Assembly: GCF_013373865.1 (NCBI RefSeq)
Contig: NC_050468.1
Span: 20,788,774 to 20,852,773, forward strand
Direction of reading: 5' to 3'
Length of the DNA stretch: 64,000 nt
Origin: Monomorium pharaonis
Lineage: Eukaryota; Arthropoda; Insecta; Hymenoptera; Formicidae
Shown here: positions 26,401-38,400 of the stretch, piece by piece
Numbering within the stretch: position 1 is the stretch's first letter
Layout: each line of letters opens with the position of its first letter
Made by a program: the position numbers and the translations under genes
Notes under the pieces: model-generated
The model's database searches: none
What the model was told of the DNA's origin: nothing
Seen by the model: the letters and a program-made list of their open reading frames with translations, nothing else

Positions 26401-29400
26401 AATAAAATAATGAAATAATAAAGCTTTGTGCTTATCTTTGAAAATTAAATATATGGTCTTATAACAATAATACAATAAATTCTTTAAATTACATGATCTC
26501 CCTTTAACAATACTGAAATATACATTTAAACATCTATAAAAGATTTCTAGAAACTTGAGGTGCGATGTAAACATTTTTATGAATGTTTTAGATGTATCTT
26601 TTTATAGTATTTGAATTGCTTAGGATTGTCAGCAGGAATTAAAACCGGTACAATTTTAGAGTCAGATTTCATTGCTACGCATAAAAGTAATCTGAATTAT
26701 TTTTATGTTTACGATTTTCGCATCTTTATTAATTTACGAACATGTACAAAAAAATGGAAAGTATCTTGAAATTTATCGGGCAATTTGATTCTTTATGTGT
26801 AAAATAATTATTTTAGATAAAAATGGATACTTCGCTCTAAAATATATAATAAATATAAACAATTCGGTTGTACATAAATGTATGCCAAAACTTTTGTTTC
26901 CTTTTTTTGGAAGTATCTTTCATTTCTAATAAACTCGTCTGGAAGATACAGCCTTAAAGTAAAGTATTAAGCCTCCATATTTTTCTCTCATTTATATCTG
27001 AATTTTTTCACCCCTATATATTATTCCTCGTATTATTTTCTTATACCAGCATAAGACACAGATTTTAAAGAGTTCTTGGATATGAAAATGAAGGACAATT
27101 ATCCAATAGGAATCAAACAGGTAAAAGAATTCTAGATGAAATGAGAAAAATATGTATGACACTTTTAGCCAATAATCATTCCATAAACAATTAATTACGT
27201 GTATTGCAGTTAATATACAATAACATATTTGACTTTCCATTAATTTCACGAACTATATTGATCTTTTGCACTTGTAGTCACGGGCTTCCGAATCGCACCG
27301 ATTTCGCTAGCCGCCCGGGGATATTCGTCGACCTCGCCGAGGTTTGGTCCCCGGTCAGGGTCAGTAGCGGGCCTCGATTTGCAGCCACCGCGCGTTCGCA
27401 TTGTCTCTTGGCACGATGCCCGGCCTCGTTTCACGCACGATCGGTGAAAGCACGACGGATAATTCGCGGGATGGCTCGAAAGTATACCCGCGCGCGCGCT
27501 GCGTGTAACCGCCGCGCCGGCCGCCGCGCCGTCAAAGTCAGCCTTCGTGGGCGATTATGCGCGTGCGAAGCGGGGCAACGAGATGCACAACGTGCACATA
27601 CCTTCTCCTCCGTGCATTGGTACTACACGTGCACGTTCGGTTAATTAGCCGCTTGGATGGCCGGCGGGGAAACAATATCCGTCTCGTAATACTATCTCTA
27701 TTCGCTTTCGCAATGCCATTTTCGATCGGATTACGTGGCCCGTTGTGGATCATAACATTTCGCCGAGGGAAGTTAGATTAACTGTAATGATATCCTCGAT
27801 AAGATACAATCTGATTCAATTGATGTAATCGGGAGGTTGAAAGATCTCCTTACTTCGAAGCTAGGAAATTGTGAGCATTATCGTCAGAAAAATCCTAATT
27901 CTGGAGAGGTTGGCTTTTAATTTTTTCTACGAAGCAATCTAATAATACAGATGAAATAAAATTAGATACTTTACTTGTTTTTTACGTGAAATAACGTTTC
28001 AAGACGTTTAATTGACGTGAAAATATTAAAATCAGAAGTAACATAATTTTGGTACGCTTTACTAATTTTTTAAATTTTATTAACTTTACATCTTAAAAGT
28101 TTTTAATCTCCTACAATAAATTGAGTTAAGATCCATGTGTCGTTGTTACACACGGAGAAAAAAAAGATACTTGTGACTACAATTGCATAGTGAATTAATT
28201 CTAGTCAACAATATCATTTTACAGTAATTATTATTATAATATTAGTAATTATCAATATTACTTATAATGATTTTATGGTACAATTTAATATAATAAAAAC
28301 TCCATTTTTATGGCAACCACATAAGTTGTATAGACCAACATTATAGTTATGAGAATATAGTTCAATATGGTTCAAATATAATAATTATAATTTATATTGT
28401 TGAATAACTATAAAAATATGGTTGGGTTCAAAAATGATTGTAAATTATAGTGATACCACGGTTACTGCAACCATTCATTTCTTTCGGTGCAGCTGCAAAT
28501 ATTAAGAAAATTGCAGTTTCGGCAATATAAGTTTTTTCGAAGAAAATATAACAAGTACACACAAAGATACATATTTAATTTTACGTTTGGCCACACTTTC
28601 CATCGTAAATCATACACGTATCGTTCGGGGTACCCCGTATCTTCGTCTATAAGGCGGAAAAAGTCTGGCCGGGTGTCGGATATGCGTTTTTAAGTGCCGT
28701 ACCGACGCTACGCGAGCCGTAGCCGCGACGACGCTATTTTCTTCGCGTATACATAAACGAAAGTCCCAATCGCGTGTCAATTTCTCCCCGTGGCAGCGTT
28801 TTCTCTCGTGACCGTTTACGCGTTCGCGGCTCGCGAGTGTGTGCGGCTCAATGCGCGAGCGTGGAGAAGCGCAAAGGTGTACGTACGCGCGTGTATTTAA
28901 TTCGCGATCTCGCGCGTATTTAGTAGCGACCGCGGTGAAAACGCGCGCGGCGGCAAGCGCGCGAACGCACTATTAAGATATGACAATCGTCAGAGATTTT
29001 TCGTGCGCGCGCGGTGCGGCGGCGAAACTGAATTCACCGCAGAAGGCTGTAGCTGCCGTAGCTGTCTCTTCGTTTTCAATAGAAACCCCCGTTGAAAGCA
29101 GAAGAGCAGTCATCGTGTAGGAACAAAGCGACCTAATTTCTTTCTCTTTCGATATAAAATAACACCAAGTGTATAAGGGAACAAAGAATATCTTTCGAGG
29201 AGAGACGATCTTTGTAAATATTTTTAAGTCTGTCTAGATCAGGGGATTACAACAAAGTATTTCCCTCAGATTTTGATAAGCTTTGGATGCGTTAAAATAT
29301 AGACAGAAAAATAAGAGACACGTGTTTTTTATGCGTACTCGCACTTTTATGCATTAAGTGGATAAAACTTTCTTTGTAAAAAAAAAAGGTTATTTAATTT

Positions 29401-32400
29401 CTTTTAAAACTAATATCGTCGAAATTAAAAAAGATAGAAAAATATTTCTAAATAAAAATTAAATGGCTTCAAGAGAACTTTATGATAATAAATTTTGTTT
29501 TAACAAAAATAAAAAAATTGTATTATTATAAAGTACTTATTTTTGAATCATTGAATTTTAATTTAAAAAGTTTTTTCTAAAGTTTCGACAATATTTATTT
29601 CGGAAAAAAGTAATCAATTTTTTTTTAAGAAATGCTCTTAATGTGCGAGAACGCGCCTATAAAAAAAAAATATATATCTTATTTTTATTGATACTTTGCT
29701 TATATATTTATATTAAAATCAGAAAAAGACTTTGTGTTCTTTTGTAAAATGATTTTTAATCTTTAATCTTGTAAATCAGTTTTACTTTTAAACAATGTTG
29801 TGTTGAAAACACTAAAATGTTTAAAGTTAAAATATCTTTAATAACTTTAAATGTTTTAATATTTTGATATCTAAACACTATTTAAAATTGAGACATTTTT
29901 TAATATTTAAGGAATGAAGACAAGAAATAAACATTTTATCCTAAAATAAAACACTTCTATGAGTGTATTGAGTCTACTTAAATAATTTTTAAGTTTAACT
30001 ACTGTTATTGATAGTAACACGTTGACTTATTAGTGATTTGATTTATTTATTGGATTTATTTTGTATATAAAAAAATAGTTATAACTGTTTAGTAACATAA
30101 GAATGTAGAGAAAGTTGACTTTCTATATATTTAAAAAATAAGAAAAATGCCTTACAAGAAAGTATATATATATATTTTTTTTTTCATGTTTGTCATATTT
30201 TTATATTTTAGGAATCGCCGAACGTAGAATTGTCTGTTATTACACGAATTGGTCGGTATACCGACCCGGCACGGCGAAATTCTCTCCTCAAAACATAAAT
30301 CCATATCTTTGCACTCACTTGATCTACGCTTTCGGAGGTTTCACGAAGGAAAACGCACTGAAACCGTTTGACAAGTATCAAGACATCGAGAAAGGTAAGC
30401 ATAAATATGTAATATTTATCAGATATAATAAGTCTTGTTGAAGTTTATCGATATGAAAAAGAAAGATTAGTTACAATTAGTTGTAGCAGCAAAAAAACAT
30501 ATAATATCTAAATTTTAACTATATACAACAGAAAAACTGCCACAGAAATTCTTGCTACTACAACTAATCTTTTTTTTCCTCGAGAAATGTAGTCTTAGCA
30601 ATTATAATTAATTATTTATTTATCGAAGATGTGTATATTAATGGCAACTAAAGTTAATGATTGATTGCTAATTAAAATCGATTTATCATAAATTTATTAC
30701 AAATGATGATTTGACTTATCTGTAAAGGAAATTGAAGAGTAAATGTCAAATGTCTTCCAAGTATAAAAAATATAATTTTCAATCGTGACAAAAATTATTT
30801 CTAATTTTACACCTGTTATATTTAAATATAAGCTGCTTACATTTAATTTGGAGTGCTGTTTAGTGCCTCGGATTATTTAATGCACAAATCCCGAACACAT
30901 CGTCTTCGATGACTTAGCCGATATTTAACTTTCACTCTTCAATAAACACGCTTGCTCGACAGGCGGATATGCGAAATTTACGGGTTTGAAGACCTACAAT
31001 AAGAACTTGAAGACGATGCTGGCGATCGGTGGCTGGAACGAGGGCTCCAGCAGATTTTCACCGATGGTGGCCGATCCCGCGAGACGGCGGGAGTTCGTCA
31101 AGAACGCCGTCAAGTTCCTCAGGCAGAATCATTTCGACGGCCTCGATCTCGACTGGGAGTATCCGGCTTTTAGAGACGGCGGAAAGCCGCGAGATAAAGA
31201 CAATTACGCCAACCTGGTGCAGGTAGATGTCTCAATCGTTTCTTATCGTCTTATGGGAAGGATATGAAATTTCTTGTCGAAGTCTTATAGCGTAGGAAAA
31301 AAAAGGGGAACGTCAAAGATTCGCAGATAGAGACGTGGATAAATGCAGAATGATAAGAGAAAAAAAAAACCCGATTGCGACGTTGCTTCAGTCAAACGGC
31401 GAGTTGAATTGCAGAGAGTTAATTAAAGTAATTAATTGCGAATTGATAGGAACTTCGCGAGGAGTTCGAGCGGGAGTCCTCGAAGACCGGGAGACCGAGA
31501 TTGTTGCTGTCGATGGCGATGCCCGCCGGTGTCGAGTACATTGACAAGGGTTACGACGTGCCCAGACTGAACGAGTACTTGGATTTCATCAATCTACTCA
31601 CTTACGACTATCACTCGGCGTACGAGCCCGCCGTTAATCATCATTCGCCGTTGTATCCTCTGGAGGAGGACAACGAATACAATTACGACGCCGAATTGAC
31701 TATCGTGAGAGTTTGCCCATCTTATATAGTTATCGCTCGAACGGATCAATTACATAGTAACGCGCCCTTATTTCTATCTAATAGGATTATACAATCAATC
31801 ATCTGCTGGAGAAAGGCGCGTCCGCGGATAAGGTCATTCTGGGGATTCCAACGTACGGTCGGTCGTACACGTTGTTCAATCAAGATGCGACCGATCTCGG
31901 ATCGCCAGCGGACGGTCCAGGCACCGAAGGAGAGGCCACACGAGAGAAAGGCTATCTTGCCTATTATGAGGTAAACTTTATCACACATACGTATAGTTAT
32001 AGGCTTCTTTTCCCTGTGCGACGTTAACGTAATACATAAAATTTATAAGCGCGTATAGGAATTCTGTGTACTCAAATTTATAAGCATAAATTTTACTTAC
32101 AATTTTTTAAACAAATATATCGTCGAAAGATCTATGAAAGATATGAAATCTTTTAAAAGTAAAAGTTGAACGATTTTAAATACTTTAATAACAATTTATA
32201 ATAATAAATTAATTTCATAATAATTAAAATTTTTACTGAAAAACTATTAATTTTTATGTTTGAAAATTATAAAGCACTTATACAATATATAAAAAAACGC
32301 ATTTCTTATTTTTGTTAATATATTTTAACATATTCAAAATTTATTAAAACCGGAGAGAGAGACATTGGGATTTTTCTTCTTAGAAAGAATTGAGAATTAA

Positions 32401-35400
32401 AAGTTAAACGTTTAATTTTTAAGATTTGCGAAAGTCTGGCAGGATCGGACGAGTGGGAAGTCGTTCAACCAAATCCCAAAGCTATGGGACCATACGCCTT
32501 CAAGGGCAATCAATGGGTAGGGTACGACGATGAGGACGTAGTCAAATTGAAAGCTCACTATGTGAATGAGAAGAAATTAGGAGGCATCATGTTTTGGTCG
32601 GTAGATAATGACGATTTCCGTGGCAAGTGCCACGGCCGACCTTATCCATTAATTGAGGCCGCCAAAGAAGCGTTACTTACAGATAATAGGTAACAATTGA
32701 AAAGCGACCGTAATATGATAATAAATAGTAGCAAATTATTAGAAATAACTTTTCATGCTATAAAATTATTTTTATTAGCGCGTTAACACAGTATTATCGT
32801 TATTGTTAACTTTTGCCATTTTAATATTTAAATAAGGGATTAAATTTTAATTAATAAAAGACGTTTGTTTTAATTAGTAAATGTTACAATAAACATAAAA
32901 TGCAGATTCTTCTAACACAATGTAAAATAAAATTTTTGAAATACTTAGTTATTTAATTTCTATTAACAATGTTAAATTAGAAATAACAATAATTATTACC
33001 ATATAGCAGGGATACGACTGACAAGACAAAATCAATAGACAGCCGAAAAAAGACTCGTACTCAAAGTACTCAGAGCAATACTCGTAAATTAAGTACAAGC
33101 AGTCGAAGAAGTAGCACTACATCGGCTCCGATCAGCAAACGTGTGTCTTCTTCAAGACCAAAATACCGTACCAATTCACAAGCGAGCAAGGAGGAGCAGG
33201 ATGATCGGGAGGTATCGAGGAGATCGTATGATCCGTTATCGAACGAGGACACAGAGGGTAGAAACACCGTGACAGTCACAGAGAAAACCGAACGACCGAA
33301 AAATCGAAACAGAAGTAAAACGCGAAGCGGCACTACTGACAGCACTCGCAGCACTCGTAGAAAGCCGTCCAGGCGTAAGGGACAAAGCAAGACTAACGAG
33401 AACGAGGAATCCTTGAGCAACAAGCTGACGACTCCCGAGCCACCAACCACACCCGATCCAGGAACTGGTAAGTTTTTTTTAATCATAAAGAATCATAAAA
33501 GGCAACATTTTTAATTGTACTTTTATATCGACTTATTAGTCAAGAGCTCGCTCTTCGGTGTTTTAAATTATCCCAAATTTAATATGTAAAAAAGGGAGAA
33601 AATATCTTTACATAAAATTACAAAATTCTTGGTTTACTTTTTATAGACTTTAAATGCGAAGACGAAGGTTTTTTCCCACATCCTCGAGATTGCAAAAAGT
33701 ACTTCTGGTGTCTTGATAGTGGACCGAGTGGACTTGGCGTGGTTGCTCATCAATTTACTTGCCCTTCAGGTGATTTTATTTTCTATCTTATTTTATTAAA
33801 TAATTTGAATTATCTTTCTTTATTATACTTAACATTGAATCATTCAACTTTATGAGAGGAGGAAATATTTATAAAGAAATCAACATACAAATTAAAAATT
33901 TAAATAAATAAAAACGATTAATAAATAAACAATAAGTTTTTAGTTACAAAATTTGATTTTTTTAAATTATTAGTTATATTATTTCTATTTATTGCTAAAT
34001 CTGTCCAGAATCAAAATCTTTGATTCGTTCGCCGTGTTATAGAGTCTTGGGTTTTCGCAGGTTTGGTATTCAACAAGGGCGCAGATTCTTGCGATTATCC
34101 GCGTAACGTAATTTGTCCTAAGACGAAAACATCGATCGTCTCGACCACCAGATCGCCCATTACGGCCGCGACAAGTCGAACGACTTATTTACATAGTACA
34201 ACGACTGCAAAAACGGAAACGAAAGAATACGATTCGGAGGAAGATTATGAGGAGATCGAGGAAAGCGAGGAAGAAGAAGAAGAAGAGGAGGAAGAGGAAG
34301 AGGAAGAGATAGTAAAGGAAGAACCAAAAACTACCACGACTGCAAAACCACTTGTGTATAAAACACTCACCAGAAATAGACCAAGTACGACTACCACCAC
34401 GACGACTACCACTTCGAAACCAAGTGAACCAGAGAGAGTCATTGACAATGAAGATGAGGAAGATCCGAAAGTTATCAAGGAACTCATCGATCTAATCAAA
34501 AAAGCTGGCGAGTATTAATTTCCTAATCTTTTAATACAATTACAATATATGTATCTTCTGATAATTCTATAATGTTAATATTTCTTAATATACAGCTCCT
34601 ATGTAATTATCATAATAACTTTGATAATTTTAATTTTCACTTTTATATTATTTTTGTAAATTAAATTTAAATGATTAAATTCTATTTATATTATTTGTTA
34701 TAATATCGATATATTTTCTGTTAAGAAAATTTATATATATAATATATATTTCATAATAAATAATTTTTCAATTTTTTTTGTTTCAGGCGGAATAGAAGAG
34801 TTGGAAAAGCAACTGCTACTTCAAGAGAAGAATTCGGACATTAGATCGGGCAGTGAAAGCGTTACACCAGCTACGATTAGTCGCAGTTTATATGAGCGTG
34901 TATTGAATCGTCAGGCGAACAGAATCGGTAATCAGCGACCCGTATTATCGTCCTCAGAAATCAGTTACGTGAATGGACCGGGAAGAGCACAGTTCGAAGG
35001 CTTGGATGATATTCCCGAAGTGAAAAGTCTCAGGCGATCGCAGAAACCTCAATACGTCACTATTGAGAGATCCAAGTCAGTCGCCTCTTTCTTTTATTAG
35101 AAAAATATTACTTTTTTAATATTAATTAGATATACTCACAATTAATTTTTTCCAATGTGACTTATACGTTTTTCTTAATTTTTAATTTAAACAGAAGCAG
35201 AAGATTGAACTAAAACTGAAGTTAATATTGATAAAAGTTAATTTATTAAATTGTAAATGTTTAATTCGTACGCCTTTTAGTTATGATTTTAATATTAATT
35301 AGATCGATTGCGAAAGAATCTTCTTCGGAGAATGAAGATATCGACGAGGACGAGGAAGATGATAATACTGACGTAGCTTCTTCTGAGGAGAAAAGCGTCA

Positions 35401-38400
35401 GTAATCCGCTAGAAGATGGCTCGTCCACGCAACGTGTGACGCCAAGTTATGTGAACATTCGACGAACACGACTTTCTACCACGACGTCTAGGTATGATAA
35501 TTAATTAATTAACAAAATAATAAATTTGATCTCGTATTTCTCATAATATTTTTAGAACTGAGAATGATGTGGAAGAAAAAGAAGTAGAAATCGAGCAGAA
35601 AAGACCGACTCGTAGACGACGACCGTTCGTTTCTTCGAGGTAAATATATTTTGATTGTTTACAATTTTTTCTATTAAAAAAATCTACTAATAATGATTAA
35701 TATTAAATAATAATTTTTGTCTGTTTTATATATATAGACAAGATAATGAAGCAAGCTCTGAAACGCCTAAATCTTTTCGAACTCGTGGTTCAAGTTTCAG
35801 GTATAAGAAAAAAAATACAATAATATACCATAACATTTTATAATTACATAATATCTAAGTACATTGATATATGAGTTATCTTTTACTTTTATAAAACTTT
35901 TATTTTTTTTATTACATCAACTTCAGGAAACCAGAGAAGAAGGACGATTTAAAAAATACGGATCGATCAGCAGAAAAAGATGATTCATCAGCCAAATCTA
36001 GGTTCCTATATACAATATATTTCTTTCTATTATATATTTCTATTATTGCTAGGTATTTCAGATTCTAATTTAATTTTTCAGGTACAGCAGCGTACAAAGA
36101 TTCAGAAGTACCACTTTGAAAACTTTGAAAGATTCGCCCAACTTAGCATCTTTATTGGAAGTCACCAGCGAAACTACTTTATCAACGAAACCAAAAGAGT
36201 TTACAGAAGTACCTAGGACAACAGCTAGTACAACCGCTTCGTTGTCCACGACGCCTCCAACTACTTCCACTTCCACTGAGGTCATCACCGTAATCAGCGT
36301 TGAACCGCCGGAAAATCCATCTAGCGTTAGTTCTGAAACGGAGATCAGTCCCACTACTGACACAATGAAACTGGTGGAAGATTCGGCAACGGAGATCCTG
36401 TTCACAACGTTACCGGCAGCTAGCAGCAGCTCAAGCCAGTCGACGACGACTACTACAACGACATTGCCGAGCAGATTGCCGACGATTGCCGCGGTGTCGC
36501 AACCGCGACCATTCGGTTTCACCAGGCGAAGAAGCGGGTTATCAGAAGTGACGACGACGGCAACGACCCCGTTGAGCAGGTCCAAGGTGAGTATTACATC
36601 GCGAAATTCCACGCGTCCGTCCAACCCGGGGCGAGCTCGATTAAGGACGAGACCAGCCAACCGGGTTACCGAGGAGAAGTCGGGGGATCATGAAGTGGAC
36701 ACTTCACGCGCGGAGACTTTCACATCCAGAAACAGGGATCTTAGCAGATCGCGCAGTAGGGGATCCAGCAGGTACACCCCACCGACGTCAAGATCAAGAA
36801 CGCAGGATGTTTCCGCGAGCTCCGTCACAGGTTCCAGGTATAGAGAAAGAGACAGGACAACAGCTTCGACGACCGTCAGCACCAGCGATGGCGTTAGAAG
36901 ACGATATCGAAGACCTAGCAGAGTCAACAACGCAGAATCTGTCAAAGCCAACGAATTGGATGACAGTCCGATAGTCAGGATAACGCAAGGCAATTCTGGG
37001 AGAAGTTCATTGCATCGATCGCGATCTGACAATACTGACGAGGAGATCGAAAAGATAACTAATATCAGGGTCTTCAGAAAACCGACCGTTAATCGCGAGC
37101 TGTATGACAGAACGAAGTACACGAGGAAGAGAAACAACGTGGAAGAGTCGGTGCAAAAAGTGAACGACGAATCAAACCAGAAACACATCGTATCGATAAC
37201 ATTGGAGTCTCCGAGGACAGACAATTTTAATTTGCTGAATAGCGTCGATCAATCAACAGCTACAGTCGACTCAGTCGTTGAATCGAACACCATCCAGCCG
37301 ATTTATACCGTGAAATCGATCGCGCAAATTGGAGTGACAACAGTATCTAGCAACAAAGTAAATTATACGAGCGACCGACCCGGGGATGCTGTCGCCACGA
37401 CAACCGCTCACATCGAAGCTCACGAATTTAATCCTGACTTGGTGACGATCTTTTCTACCGAACGTGCCATTGATGTCGCGGGAAAAACACCAGGAACGTC
37501 AAGAAAGCGGAAAATAATCCTAAGAAGAAGACCAATATCATCGAGCACAGCTGCCAACGTTATTGAAATAGAAGAAGAGGAAAAACCGCAAGTATCTCGC
37601 AAATGGAAAGTGATTAAACGTAAACGTCCACTTCAAGACACCTCGAAGTCAGAAGTTATTCTCGAGGATGAAGAAGATTCAAGTATTCTTATAAAATCAA
37701 CGACTCCGATTGGAAGTGATAAAGGTATTGAAAAATCGACAGCTTCCATCAGTCAAACGGGGATTACATCAATAAACAAAAATACTGATGAATCATCAAT
37801 CGTTACTGGATTTACGAGGGAAGATTCAACTCTGACTCTCACGGAAACCACCTTATCTGTCAATAACAACCCTGACGGTTTCACGAAAGTTACTTTGGAG
37901 ACTCCCACAACTGAAACCACAACGATATCACCCGAAGGAGCTAAAGATAATACAGCCATATCGACAATTAACACAGATGCCGACGAGAATCATCAGTCAA
38001 CAATTGAAATGGGTACTGAAACTACAATGGAATCAACATTAGCGACGGTTTATGACACTGAAAGCAACATGTTTTTAAAAGATACTTCACCACCGCCTAC
38101 CGAAACTGAAAATTTATCTACTACTCGCGTACAAGCAACTACCACACCGCTCACAACGGAATTGGATTCATCAACCGCAAAATCAACCCTCGGATTGAGA
38201 TACGCGCGTAGAAAGTCCAATCGCAAGAGTTCGTCTTCAGAGAACGTGACCGACCAATATTCTCTGCTATCATCAACGGAAAACAACAGAGACGAGATTC
38301 TCTCGAGACGCAGGAATAACTTGTTTATCCGACGTCATCCGGTTTCTTCTAGTACCGCCAATACACTTCTCGATGATCTTAATTATCAGGCGGGAAAAGA

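Larger units (their letters stand above)
23469..30211 (+). other. Cht6: Cht6 intron, 6.7 kb
   Basis: GT-AG intron between the signal-peptide and first catalytic exons. It contains a 13-base G run (23662-23674), GC-richer patches (23990-24300, 25700-25990, 27280-27780, 28600-29110), a foldback element (24640-25185) and an AT-rich MITE-like stretch (about 28150-28490, ends CACGGAGAAA and TTTCTTTCGGTG). No independent gene was recognised. The frames at 27204-27644 and 25655-26002 are open in opposing strands and unrecognisable. Confidence 0.7.

Noticed and set aside
27204..27644. 146-codon plus-strand frame in the Cht6 intron
   Set aside because: It is Arg/Ala/Cys-rich and unrecognisable, overlapped by minus-strand frames, and not in a phase that joins the chitinase exons.
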